NCBI RefSeq assembly: GCF_010501015.1
Contig: NZ_QVML01000013.1
Coordinates: 1-64,000, forward strand
Direction: 5' to 3'
Origin: Bacteroides sp. 214
GTDB taxonomy: Bacteria; Bacteroidota; Bacteroidia; Bacteroidales; Bacteroidaceae
DNA: 64,000 nt
Shown here one piece after another: positions 52,881 to 62,861 of this stretch; position 1 is the stretch's first letter; the number at the start of each line of letters is the position of its first letter. Position numbers and translations under genes: made by a program. A model generated the notes under the pieces. It was not told the origin of the DNA. It saw only the letters and a list, made by a program, of their open reading frames with translations, and made no database searches.

Positions 52881-55800
52881 TTAATATTGTGATAATGGTA
52901 GTATTCTGCTTGCATAAGCGCTCCAGTTTGTTGCTGCTTTGTAGAGATCAACCGAAGCGTCAGGAACGTAAATAACAGCATCATTAGAGTTATATAGCAG
53001 ATTAGAACCGAGTGAAGGCGGTATAGTAGCAAGAGAAATTAAAGCACGTAAAGAAGAGCAACGCGCTGCTACGTATGTCTCAATACTTATCACATCTTCG
53101 TGTAATTCTAGCGTAAGCAATGAAGAGCAATTGGAGAATAGTTCGATAGGTATGTTGATTATTGAGTGTGGTATCAATACATTAACCAATGAACTGCAAC
53201 CAGAAAAACATCCTTTCTGAAGCTCATTAACTCCCGTTAAATCAATATCAGTCAAAGATGTACATTTTGAAAAGGCAGCCTCACCAATGCTTGTAATATA
53301 CGGTGTAAGTGGAATACATTCTAAAGCTAAACATCCTTCAAATTCATATTTGGGAATACTTGTTATATGCAAACTTGAAGGATAATGTACTCTCCTAAGA
53401 GAGGTACATCCTCTAAAAGTGTAGTTCACCATTGCGATTATTCTATCTGGTAAATCAATTTCTGTAAGAGAGGTACAGCCGGAAAAGATCGCCCATCTCA
53501 AAGTTAAAGGTATGTCTGATTCCTCAAAATAAACACTCTTCAATGAAGAACAGCCTTCAAATGCGCCCTGTTGGATGTAAATAACTGAAGCTGGAATTGT
53601 TATATTTTCAATACCGGAAGCTTCAAATGCACTATAAACAATTTCTTTGAGATTAGGAGGTAAAACAACTTCTGTAAGGGATGAACAGCCATAAAAAGCT
53701 TGTGTATGAATAGATGTACAAGCTGTCATATATTTCATTTCAGTGAATGAAGTAATAGCCTGCCCCTTAAATAAAGAACTGGGTATATTCTTAACTGTAG
53801 CTAGTTGTGAAGCCATCACGCCTATACCATTGCCGTAATTAGCAATATAATAAGCTCCTATGATAGAGTCCTTAAACCGTACATAATACTCACCATTAAC
53901 GACTAATTCTAGTTTCGGGAAAGCTTCACGAATAGCATTGAGCGAATCTTCATATACATCTGCATTCACCGTTAGCTTTCCATCGAGTACAGGCAGTATG
54001 CCTTGTTCTGCTATTCCATCAGCGTTCAGTCCTACGTACTCTCCCCCTGCCAGTTGAGCAAGTCTGTCAAGGATATAGCTACCTGTATCCGTGTATGTCG
54101 CATCGAAACCTACTGCACGCACACGTTTCAGCGCATGGCTACTGCCTTGCGCATCCTGCGCATCCATAATGGCAACAAGCATGTCGATAGGGTTAATCCG
54201 AGCGCAGTCTTGTACGAAGAAGTCTGTTATAACTCCAGCACATAGACTTATATCAACATTTTCGGATGTCAGTACCGGGAAGTTCTTAAGCATTAGGTAA
54301 GCGTTCGTAGCCGGATAGTTAATCTTTCTCAGTCCACCACCTTGGGGCAAGTTTACCTGTGTGAGGCATGTGCCATCAAGATACAACTCTTCGAGATGGA
54401 TACAAGAAGTTATATTCAACGTACCAGTGAGGGTAGCTATTCTACGCAGGTCAATCAACCGTACACTGGGGCAATTTGCAATTGTTAATCCTGTAATAGA
54501 TATCGTTATCTCTTCTGTTGGGTGTCCAAGTGTTATCTCTTGTAGCCGTCTTCCTTGAACGGACATTGTACCCGACACATTTTTATCATGCCATTGCCCG
54601 ATGGACTTCAGCCACGAAGCCCCTAGAATTGCGTTCTGCTGGTCGCCTGATCCCCCTAAGTCAATAACTACCTGACAACTTTCGCCTGGCATCGTTCGTT
54701 CGCCTCTGATGATAGATGTACCACTCGCAATGGATGGATACATGGCGATTGCCGGCGTAAGTGTGTACACTATTTCATCTCCGGCAGCACGAACCACTAT
54801 TATATCTGTTCCGTTTGCCGAGAATGTTCCATAATTGTATTTCGACATCATGTAAAGGATGCGTTTCTTCATCCAAGCCGTTTCGGCCGAGAAGAAGTCT
54901 CCATGCGATTGTGTCATGGGGTCTACATCCGGGTTATAAAGCCCTTGCTGTTGTGCTACTTTAGCGTCTTCATATCTCTTGGCATCTGCGTTGAATATCG
55001 TAGCAGGGAACCAACTCTTTACTCCCAGGTAATATTTTTTGTAGAAACCATATACACGTTCGTAAGGTGTGCCGCTACTCATGCCACTCAATGATTCCAT
55101 GGCAGAAAGCATTGCCCTCATACCAAGAATTGTTTCGTTAGGGAAGGCTAGCTCTATCAGATTCCAGAAGTTGCTTGTTTCGCCATTCCACACATTGCCG
55201 CCATTATCGTAGAGATCGTGAACCTCTACCCAATACCCCTTTTTGTCTTGACCTTGGTTATCAATAGGCAGAATGGTGTCTAAGTCGTCTTGTCGCCACT
55301 TCCATTTTGCACCTTCCGTGCCAAAATTGTAGGCATAGGTGTTTTTTGCCCGGTTGTCGGTTCCGGCAATGAACTCTATAAAATTAGCATGAAATATCGC
55401 ATCATCAATATCGAAGTAATTACCTGCTTCTAACTTAAATCGTCGAATTCTTGCTTGAATGAACAACATGTTTATCTCCTCAATGCTTTTTCCTGCAAGG
55501 TCGGCAGCCGTCAATCCATAACCTTTATCTACTAATTGGGTGTAAAGATTGATACCGCCCGAACCTATATCCGAGGGGATAAACTGCCCTACCGTTGCCT
55601 CATAATAATAGAGATTGTATTGCTTTGCGTCTCCTGTCTTGGCTATCCAGTATTCGTACCCTCCCGATCTCCGTTCGTTGAAGTCTGCCCCGGCTGTATT
55701 AAGCTCTTCAAGCGTGCCATTGAAAGGTTTGAGCCTTATTCCACTTGTGTAAACAAAGTTGTAAGCGCTACGCCAAAGTGCCCCGCTAGTATCGTTTCCT

Positions 55801-58349
55801 GCACTTAACTCCCAGCTTTTTGTGTTGTTGTATTGAAAATTCTCATTCTCAGCATCGTAAATTACATAGGGCTCATTCCAGGGTATTCTAAACAAGGTGA
55901 ATAATGGGGCATTATCCGAACCTTCTATCGCAAGCAGATTTGGGTAGACTTTCTTGTTATAGCCAAATGTAGCTGTGTCGCCTTTATCCGGACCAATTGT
56001 AAACTGCCCCATACAGGTATAAATAGTTTCGCCGTCTTCGTTAATTTGTTTCGAAAATCCCATCATCGGTTGTTGATAAACGGCTGTGCGAACAAGTGGG
56101 TCATTTTCCATCGCCGGATTGCTCAAACCAAGTGCTTTACTCAAGTCATTGTAAGCATTCACCGAACCGTTTTTATGGTCCTGCATAGAACTTGCCCAGT
56201 TTTTCTTAGCTGTAATTCTCTGCATCTTGGGTGTAATTCCCGGATACATATCTATTTGCTGATTATCGGTTCTGCCATCGGCATAGGTTGTAACAGAGTT
56301 GGGCTTTTTGTCAATTCTAAAGCGCACATTCCATTCCCAATATTTCTTTGACGATGTTCCTTGTCCGTCGCACGCTACGTCAGTAACAGTAAATGCTAAG
56401 GCACCATTTTTCCACACTTCGAGTGTACCTGTTCTTGCGGCTGTGTCTACGAAGCTGGGGAATGGGGTGTCGAATACAAAGCAATCATATTGATCTACGG
56501 TATTAAAGAAGTCAATATGTTGTCCTGCCCCATCAAGAACATCGTTAGCTGCTGCCTCGGCTTCTTTTTCGGTTGTTGTAGCAAGCTGGTTAATGTAATT
56601 CTTATGAATTCCTTCGCTCGTCAACGCACTATCGTACACACGTATACCATAAATGTCAATGTCTGCATAATCGCTACCAATCACGATGTTGCCGTTGTGA
56701 GCAAAATAATCGCGCGCATCGTAATTGAATACCCGGTTCTTGATTCCGTTGATATATAGACAACACAGATTCAAATCGGCGTTTCCATACGCTTGCGGCA
56801 TAATAGTGAGCGCAACACGTAGTCTTACTTCATCGTCGATAGGCAGATTTTGTGTGGTGTCATCAACACGGTTTTGCGAGTGCATAAACATCTCGCTCGG
56901 AGCTATGCGTAGACCTATATAGTTTGCTGCGATGGTAGGGTGCGCAGCCGATATATTGATTATCGGCACACTGCCATCTACCACGTTAAATGCTTTGAAG
57001 TCAAACTCTATTGTTTTACCTGTACCGGCGGCTTCGTTGTAGAATGGCTTGTAGTCAATGCTGCATGTAGAACCCGCCAGTAGTCTCAATACCCGGATGC
57101 CGCCCTCGTCTGTTTGCCATCCGTCGTTGCCCCAATTCATATTATTCCACACAGTGTCAATCAAGGTGGCATTGGTTTCATTGATTATATTCATGCGGTT
57201 GGCCTGGCTGTTGGTACGTGTTTTGGGGTTGATGAACAGTGCCGCACCTGCTACCGCAGAGTAACCGGAGGAATTTTCTACCGGAAACACAAGCATTGGT
57301 GTCAATGGGCTTTCTTCATCCGTTATGCTTACTTCAATATCGAAGGGCGCGTCGTCGTCGGTTTCTATCTCCATGGGGAAGGAGAAGGTGTGTCGCTCTC
57401 CGGTAGCAATGGCATCTTCGACCGAGCGGAACACTACTTCATTCTCTTTTCGTATGGTGAACGTGGCACCGGTATAGGCGGCGTCTCCGGCGGTAATGGC
57501 AAAGTCGAACAATACATTCTCTGTCCAGTTCACCGCTTGAAGTGCTTTGTTGTTGACGCATAGGAGTTTAGAAATGCCTGCTTGTACGGCACACATTACT
57601 TCAAAAGATATCGTGTGTGTTTGCAGGCTTTGATCGGCATTTGTAAGCCATACGCGCAATGTGTACACTCCTTCTATATCCGGATGTGGCACGGAGAAGT
57701 TGTAGGCAGTTTCGGTATAGGTTGCCGCACCCAGATTCACTTCATACACCTCTTTGTAACTGTTGTTTACACCACTTAGCTCTACAAACAGTTTTTTATT
57801 GATGTTTCCTGTTATGTGCAGGGGCAGCATTATTGCGCTGTTGTATGCCTGCCACCACCTGAAGTTTCCGGCTGTTATACCGAGCGATGTCAACTGCACG
57901 TTATACACATACGCCGGGGTGGTTTCTTCGGTTATTTCTCCACGTATGGAGAGTTTTAGTTGGTTTACTCCTGCTTTCAGCCACTCTGCCACATCTAGCC
58001 TGTGGGCTGTGTTCGAGGGTAGCTTAAATGTTTGCACATCTGTGAATTCGGTATATTCCGAGTTCTTTACCGATAGGGTACACACGCCTTGTTCGCCTGT
58101 GTTCTCGTACGGGTCGCTGTACGAGTACCGTTCCTGGCTGATGAAACTGAAATCGAGCACACAGGGTTGCCCCGATTGTGCTGCCAGACTTTTCGTCTCC
58201 AGGTTGTTTTGTACATAGAGTTTGCGTTGAACGGTTTCCGAACCGTTCAGCGCGTCTATGATCTCGTTTACTTTATCAACGCTTTTATTCCATTCGGGCG
58301 CTGTAAGTTCGTCGCCTTCGCGCTTCGAAACAATATCTAATCTATCCAT
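52881..58349 (-). CDS. giant phage tail/receptor-binding protein with BspA-type leucine-rich repeats
   Basis: An 1822-residue phage structural protein. The N-terminus (DELTAPEWNKSVDKVNEIIDALN) looks like a virion-attachment helix. Several Ig-like beta domains follow to ~360. A LamG-like lectin fold lies at ~390-600 (LCCLYINGIKNRVFNYD, IDIYGIRVYDSALTSEGI). A large central domain spans ~600-1250 and a short LRR-like segment ~1270-1370. About ten BspA/LRR_5 units occupy ~1515-1790, each marked by GCSSL or GCTSL. The C-terminal cap is DASVDLYKAATNWSAY. The gene order and size fit a host-recognition protein; the LRR would contact host or mucosal ligands. That role is inference. Confidence 0.75.
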   Translation of the reverse strand: MDRLDIVSKREGDELTAPEWNKSVDKVNEIIDALNGSETVQRKLYVQNNLETKSLAAQSGQPCVLDFSFISQERYSYSDPYENTGEQGVCTLSVKNSEYTEFTDVQTFKLPSNTAHRLDVAEWLKAGVNQLKLSIRGEITEETTPAYVYNVQLTSLGITAGNFRWWQAYNSAIMLPLHITGNINKKLFVELSGVNNSYKEVYEVNLGAATYTETAYNFSVPHPDIEGVYTLRVWLTNADQSLQTHTISFEVMCAVQAGISKLLCVNNKALQAVNWTENVLFDFAITAGDAAYTGATFTIRKENEVVFRSVEDAIATGERHTFSFPMEIETDDDAPFDIEVSITDEESPLTPMLVFPVENSSGYSAVAGAALFINPKTRTNSQANRMNIINETNATLIDTVWNNMNWGNDGWQTDEGGIRVLRLLAGSTCSIDYKPFYNEAAGTGKTIEFDFKAFNVVDGSVPIINISAAHPTIAANYIGLRIAPSEMFMHSQNRVDDTTQNLPIDDEVRLRVALTIMPQAYGNADLNLCCLYINGIKNRVFNYDARDYFAHNGNIVIGSDYADIDIYGIRVYDSALTSEGIHKNYINQLATTTEKEAEAAANDVLDGAGQHIDFFNTVDQYDCFVFDTPFPSFVDTAARTGTLEVWKNGALAFTVTDVACDGQGTSSKKYWEWNVRFRIDKKPNSVTTYADGRTDNQQIDMYPGITPKMQRITAKKNWASSMQDHKNGSVNAYNDLSKALGLSNPAMENDPLVRTAVYQQPMMGFSKQINEDGETIYTCMGQFTIGPDKGDTATFGYNKKVYPNLLAIEGSDNAPLFTLFRIPWNEPYVIYDAENENFQYNNTKSWELSAGNDTSGALWRSAYNFVYTSGIRLKPFNGTLEELNTAGADFNERRSGGYEYWIAKTGDAKQYNLYYYEATVGQFIPSDIGSGGINLYTQLVDKGYGLTAADLAGKSIEEINMLFIQARIRRFKLEAGNYFDIDDAIFHANFIEFIAGTDNRAKNTYAYNFGTEGAKWKWRQDDLDTILPIDNQGQDKKGYWVEVHDLYDNGGNVWNGETSNFWNLIELAFPNETILGMRAMLSAMESLSGMSSGTPYERVYGFYKKYYLGVKSWFPATIFNADAKRYEDAKVAQQQGLYNPDVDPMTQSHGDFFSAETAWMKKRILYMMSKYNYGTFSANGTDIIVVRAAGDEIVYTLTPAIAMYPSIASGTSIIRGERTMPGESCQVVIDLGGSGDQQNAILGASWLKSIGQWHDKNVSGTMSVQGRRLQEITLGHPTEEITISITGLTIANCPSVRLIDLRRIATLTGTLNITSCIHLEELYLDGTCLTQVNLPQGGGLRKINYPATNAYLMLKNFPVLTSENVDISLCAGVITDFFVQDCARINPIDMLVAIMDAQDAQGSSHALKRVRAVGFDATYTDTGSYILDRLAQLAGGEYVGLNADGIAEQGILPVLDGKLTVNADVYEDSLNAIREAFPKLELVVNGEYYVRFKDSIIGAYYIANYGNGIGVMASQLATVKNIPSSLFKGQAITSFTEMKYMTACTSIHTQAFYGCSSLTEVVLPPNLKEIVYSAFEASGIENITIPASVIYIQQGAFEGCSSLKSVYFEESDIPLTLRWAIFSGCTSLTEIDLPDRIIAMVNYTFRGCTSLRRVHYPSSLHITSIPKYEFEGCLALECIPLTPYITSIGEAAFSKCTSLTDIDLTGVNELQKGCFSGCSSLVNVLIPHSIINIPIELFSNCSSLLTLELHEDVISIETYVAARCSSLRALISLATIPPSLGSNLLYNSNDAVIYVPDASVDLYKAATNWSAYASRILPLSQY

Positions 58350-58363
58350 CTTTATTGTTGTTT

Positions 58364-58570
58364 TTAACTTAAATTGAATGGGAATGTATATGTAAAGTGC
58401 TTGCTGCCACCCACAGGTTGTATGTGCGATAATACAGCCATAATATAGAGCATCTCGTTGGTGTTGCGCTTGTCTACGCTGCTCTCCATCTTGTTAATCA
58501 GTGTAGCACGTTTTATGCGGTTGTTTTCGTCAACCCTTACCGATTTTACGGCGAATTTAATGTGGCTCAT
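58364..58570 (-). CDS. small phage protein of unknown function
   Basis: A 68-residue, mostly polar protein (MSHIKFAVKSVRVDENNRIKRA...). It is 14 nt upstream of the LRR tail protein gene and 18 nt after the tail-tip gene. A good ATG and tight spacing support it as real. No family recognised. Confidence 0.6.
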   Translation of the reverse strand: MSHIKFAVKSVRVDENNRIKRATLINKMESSVDKRNTNEMLYIMAVLSHIQPVGGSKHFTYTFPFNLS

Positions 58571-58588
58571 AGGTTTCTGTTTTGATGA

Positions 58589-61500
58589 TTATAAACTGCT
58601 CCAGCTATTATTTGATAATTTCTGTATACCGTTATTGTCAATTTTTAGACCATAGCTCCCAAATCTTACTTCGAATCCGCTTTGTGATGAAAATGAAAAA
58701 TATTTATCATTATTCTGTATACATAGAATGCCATCCTTTGCCAACGTAGTTACGCCCTTTTGCATTTTTGATGTAGTTATCCATATTGCTGTCACATCAG
58801 TAATTAGCTTACCTCTCCAATTCCATTCTAGGCTTTCTATGTATGCTTGCAATTTAAGAGTGTATCTTCCGGTTCTTGTTATTGCAGCTTCTACTTCATC
58901 ATTATTTTGGTCGTTAAAATCTTCGAATACTGCAATTCTCTCGTAAGTTCCGTCACTATTGTTATACAACAAAGTCCCACTGAGGCGCACAGAGCCGTTA
59001 AGAGTACCTGCATCTAACTGTACATATGAATTGAATCTGGAAAACATCAATTTTCTGGGAATCTCATCAATCTCAAATCCAATGGAAATAACATCCTCCA
59101 TTCTCACTTCATCTTCCCGCTCTTCTTCTCTTTCATAGCGGTATACAATACATTCTGATCGTCCGCTGTAATATCCATTTTGATGCGTTACGTTGCATAC
59201 TCCATTTATCGAACTTATGGTAAAAGGAAGACTTTTGCTAGTGTAGGCATTATTAATAGTTGGCACGTTACCCATAGATATTCGCACCTGTTCTTCATCA
59301 TTTTCGTTGTATCCTACCAAGTCGTTCCCAACAATACTTAAAGCACCAATATATCCTTTATTTGCTTTAATTTCTCCTTTGAATTCTCCATCCTCAGCAA
59401 ACACCTTCCCGTGGAATGTACCACCAACCGCCTCCATACTGCCATCCGTTAGTATCTTAAATTTTTCGTTTGCTGATACCGCCCCTTCCAGTATTATCTG
59501 GTCGCCTTTTAGGTGTACGCCCGACTGAATGTACCTCTTCTCTTCCTCACCTACGGTTTCGGTGTAGGTTTTTACGAATGCATCCGATAACTTGTTCCCA
59601 TCGCCATCCGTAGCCTTCGAAAACATTTCTACGTAGTTGGATTCCGTTACCAACCCCGATTTGTCGTATTGGGTTATCAGGTTGGTTTGAGGGTCTATTT
59701 GTGCAGCTTCTACAAAGAGTTCTACTTTTTCGGATAATATGTTCAGTTCCGAAGAGGTTATTTTACTGGTTTCCAACGCTGCCAATACAGAAGCGTCTGT
59801 AATCTCTTCCCACTGATAAATACCTGCCGATGGTTGTTTGAACCGCCATGCCCTGCCGTTGTACTCTATATTGTCAGGGTTGTTTAATACCACTATGTCT
59901 TCTATATGCTCATCTCTTTCCGTGTTGGTTTCCCATTCCGAAGCAGGGTAGTTGTTGAGCGTGGGTATCTCTTGGGCAAACCACAATACCCACATATTGT
60001 CGTTTTGTCGCTTTACGGCATCCATATCTACCTGCAACTCATTCATGCTCTCGGCTATGTCTTTATTTCCTGACGCTATCACAAACGAATCGGCTGTTAT
60101 CTTCGTCTTGCTGGGGCTGATGTTGATAACCGGTTCGGGCAAGCTAAAATTAGAAATGCCCTTATACATGCGATAGTAGGGAGCACCATTCTCGAGGTCT
60201 ATATATCCATCTACCGATGCTTGTATAATTGCGCTTTGGCGATCTTCTATGCTGCTTCCCAATTGCACTATGTGGTCGCCCTGTAGCGGAGTCGTACTGC
60301 CCGGGGCACATTCGTTGGCAGAGAGGTCTATAAAGTTTTCGCCAGTATCTACCACCCTGCGCCAGTAGAAATGATTGCCCGTAGTGCCATCTTCCTGTAC
60401 TATCAGGTTGAATGTTTCTACATACGCAAGGTCGCCTATCTTGAACTGATTAGCGACTTTATAGCTACCATCTTCTCCTTCCTTTCTTTCTTCTGCCTTA
60501 AAGAAGCAACGCCAGTAGGTGCCATAGTCCTTTACATCGCTACACACCATTTGCGCTGCTGTAGATATTACTTTGCCACCTATGTGTGTGGTGCGTTGTA
60601 TCTCTATCTCTTCGGCGCTTAACTTCTGCCTGAAGTGTGCGTAGTCGCTCTCTATATGCCAACCGCCGTCTTTATCCTGATAAATTGCCGCACCAGACGA
60701 ACCTGCCGACCAGTTGCCAAAGCGTATGCCCCTAACAAAGGTTACCACACCCTGCACCACATCGTCGTACAAGCGGCTTACAAACGAGCGCACTGTTTTT
60801 AGTGCCGAGTACAGGTTGGTGTCGGCAGCCGGAGTCTCTTCCCACGTCTTTATAATCTCGGGCAGTCCGTCGCGGCTTTTGATGTAGAGGTTTTTCAGGG
60901 TACTTACATTGTTCTCTATCGTGCTTATCTTGCTTCTGCTCAATACATCGCTCATCTCGAGCTCTGCCTGCATGGGGTTGTTTACTTTGCGAGTCACGCG
61001 GGTGATGCGGCTCATTCTAAAACCTCCCTCTTCTTCGGCTTCGCTGTTTTTTGTTTTGGGGAAGTAATAATCGCTCTCCAACCGCACTACCTGTCCAGGT
61101 ATAAGCTGTATGGCTGGTTTATCTCCTTCCTTAACTCCCTCTTCGGCTTGTTTCAGAACATCGGCTATGTATAAATAATCTGTCGTGGCTTTGTACACCG
61201 CTTTGTCCAGGCTATTATCCTCCATGTATTTGTTTACGGCAGCTTCAAGGGCTTTTTCTGCATCTTCGCAGAACGGCTTTTCGGGCATCTTGATGTTCCA
61301 AAGCATATAGCTATTTTCTACTTCTGGTTTTAGAATTTCATTGGGAAAGAAACTCTCGCCGTCTTCCATTAGTCGTGGTATAATAGTAAATTCCTCGGTG
61401 GCTTTGTCAAACTTCATTTCAAAGTCCTCTCCTGCCAGGTCTCCACTTTCAAAATGTATCTGTGGGGTAAGGTCTGCCATGGCTTCCGGAGTGAAACCTA

Positions 61501-62389
61501 ATGCTTTTACATCTTTGAAATAATAAACAGTAGCCGTTTTATCTTTCTCTGTTATTTCTTCGCTGCGCACAGTGCCAATACTTCCTCTCCAACTGGGGTA
61601 GATGTGCGAAAACGCTGCCTCCTCACAATGTTCTATTACACCGTAGGTATCCGCATACATATCCACATAGCGTTTACCATCGGGTAGCTGCAGGCGGGTG
61701 TGCTTGTATGTGCTGTAGTCTATGTTTCGCGTGGTTCCCAGTGGGTAGAGGCGGGTAAAGAACTTGGTATTGTTGGCGGTGGTGCGCTCCAATGCTGTAA
61801 GCCCCTGGTGGTAGCCCAATACCAACTCGTTGCCATGCTTGCACTCGCTCAGATTTAGTGTGGTGCCGTCTAGCCACCACTCTGTGCCTGTTTCCTCTGC
61901 CAGCCGGGAGAGGGCATCGGTTATGCACAAGTTGCTGTAATCTACGGTGAACTTTCCTTCGGGCTGCCCTGTGCCTATACCATAGGCGGTGGAGTTAAAT
62001 AGGCGGTTTATATTGCGTACAATGAGTTGCATATGCTCGCCTATTCCGGCAGTAAGCGAAAATTCACACTCCATAATGTCGTCTACCTTGTCGCTTACCA
62101 TCTTTAACATCAGTCCGCGCTTTAGTTGCGACTCTATGCCGTAGAAACTACACGAATAGCTCCACTCCAATGCCGATTTTTGCTGCGGCACATACTGCTC
62201 CAGTACCAGAAATCTTTCGCCTTCAAACTCCAGATAGTCGTTCACATCGAGCATTGCATAGGTGTGGTGTGTAAACGAGAGGTTTACTACATTGTCTTCT
62301 TGTATGCCGCGCTGGTGTGTGGAGCTATCTTCGGGGACAACGGCTAGCTTCTCCCTTCCGTTTTTATCATATATTATCAATGTTGCCAT
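58589..62389 (-). CDS. phage tail tip / tail-associated protein
   Basis: A 1266-residue protein. The N-terminal ~400 residues have the look of a tail hub or Tal-type protein: an initial beta strand MATLIIYDKNGREKLAVV, then NYLFEF-like barrel parts and ITDALSRLAEETGTEWWLDG (~135-155), as in distal tail hubs. A linker with coiled coil (ISTIENNVSTLKNLYIKSRDG) follows, then GISNFSLPEP-type and fibre-like C-terminal repeats (KILTDGSMEAVGGTFHGKVF, GEFKGEIKANKGYIGALSIV) typical of fibre stalks. It starts 23 nt inside the end of the distal tail gene. No peptidase motif was identified. Confidence 0.75.
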   Translation of the reverse strand: MATLIIYDKNGREKLAVVPEDSSTHQRGIQEDNVVNLSFTHHTYAMLDVNDYLEFEGERFLVLEQYVPQQKSALEWSYSCSFYGIESQLKRGLMLKMVSDKVDDIMECEFSLTAGIGEHMQLIVRNINRLFNSTAYGIGTGQPEGKFTVDYSNLCITDALSRLAEETGTEWWLDGTTLNLSECKHGNELVLGYHQGLTALERTTANNTKFFTRLYPLGTTRNIDYSTYKHTRLQLPDGKRYVDMYADTYGVIEHCEEAAFSHIYPSWRGSIGTVRSEEITEKDKTATVYYFKDVKALGFTPEAMADLTPQIHFESGDLAGEDFEMKFDKATEEFTIIPRLMEDGESFFPNEILKPEVENSYMLWNIKMPEKPFCEDAEKALEAAVNKYMEDNSLDKAVYKATTDYLYIADVLKQAEEGVKEGDKPAIQLIPGQVVRLESDYYFPKTKNSEAEEEGGFRMSRITRVTRKVNNPMQAELEMSDVLSRSKISTIENNVSTLKNLYIKSRDGLPEIIKTWEETPAADTNLYSALKTVRSFVSRLYDDVVQGVVTFVRGIRFGNWSAGSSGAAIYQDKDGGWHIESDYAHFRQKLSAEEIEIQRTTHIGGKVISTAAQMVCSDVKDYGTYWRCFFKAEERKEGEDGSYKVANQFKIGDLAYVETFNLIVQEDGTTGNHFYWRRVVDTGENFIDLSANECAPGSTTPLQGDHIVQLGSSIEDRQSAIIQASVDGYIDLENGAPYYRMYKGISNFSLPEPVINISPSKTKITADSFVIASGNKDIAESMNELQVDMDAVKRQNDNMWVLWFAQEIPTLNNYPASEWETNTERDEHIEDIVVLNNPDNIEYNGRAWRFKQPSAGIYQWEEITDASVLAALETSKITSSELNILSEKVELFVEAAQIDPQTNLITQYDKSGLVTESNYVEMFSKATDGDGNKLSDAFVKTYTETVGEEEKRYIQSGVHLKGDQIILEGAVSANEKFKILTDGSMEAVGGTFHGKVFAEDGEFKGEIKANKGYIGALSIVGNDLVGYNENDEEQVRISMGNVPTINNAYTSKSLPFTISSINGVCNVTHQNGYYSGRSECIVYRYEREEEREDEVRMEDVISIGFEIDEIPRKLMFSRFNSYVQLDAGTLNGSVRLSGTLLYNNSDGTYERIAVFEDFNDQNNDEVEAAITRTGRYTLKLQAYIESLEWNWRGKLITDVTAIWITTSKMQKGVTTLAKDGILCIQNNDKYFSFSSQSGFEVRFGSYGLKIDNNGIQKLSNNSWSSL

Positions 62390-62852
62390 CTTGTTTGGTT
62401 TTTAGTGTTACATCCGGTTGTGGTTCGCGAAAGTTGATGCTGAATCGCGACACAATTTTACCATTCAGTGGGGTGAGTTGCTCGTAGCTGCCAAACTCCT
62501 TCACATAGAGCCTGTATGTTTTATTCAGTTCGGTCAGAGTCAGTTCTACCCAGCCTGCTTTCATCCTTTCGAGGAAGGCGTCGTACCGCTCTATCCATTC
62601 CGCTTTGCTATCGGCAAGTAGTGCGAAGTGCAACGTTACATCACGTGCTTCGTAGCGGGGTATTAATTCCTCGGGCAATCTTTCGCCATCTTCATCTCTA
62701 TAGTTCACCGCTGTGTAGGGTTTCATTTTTGGGGGCATCAACAGGGCATCGTAGTTGCTGTGTCCGCCTGCTTCTCTCTCGGTCAGGAATACGCCATACA
62801 TATCGTAGGCATCGTCTGCGCCTATCTTTAATAAATCTTTCAATACTTCCAT
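62367..62852 (-). CDS. phage distal tail-like protein
   Basis: A 161-residue protein between the tape measure and the tail-tip gene, the slot of the distal tail (Dit) protein. Beta-rich sequence with DVTLHFALLADSKAEWIERYDAF and WVELTLTELNKTYRLYV. Function is assigned from position and general character. It overlaps the next gene by 23 nt. Confidence 0.6.
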   Translation of the reverse strand: MEVLKDLLKIGADDAYDMYGVFLTEREAGGHSNYDALLMPPKMKPYTAVNYRDEDGERLPEELIPRYEARDVTLHFALLADSKAEWIERYDAFLERMKAGWVELTLTELNKTYRLYVKEFGSYEQLTPLNGKIVSRFSINFREPQPDVTLKTKQDGNIDNI

Positions 62853-62861
62853 AACTGTTTT

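Noticed and set aside
52881..54300. Diversity-generating retroelement variable region in the tail protein
   Set aside because: No reverse transcriptase or template repeat is visible in the window; the repeats are structural LRR units.
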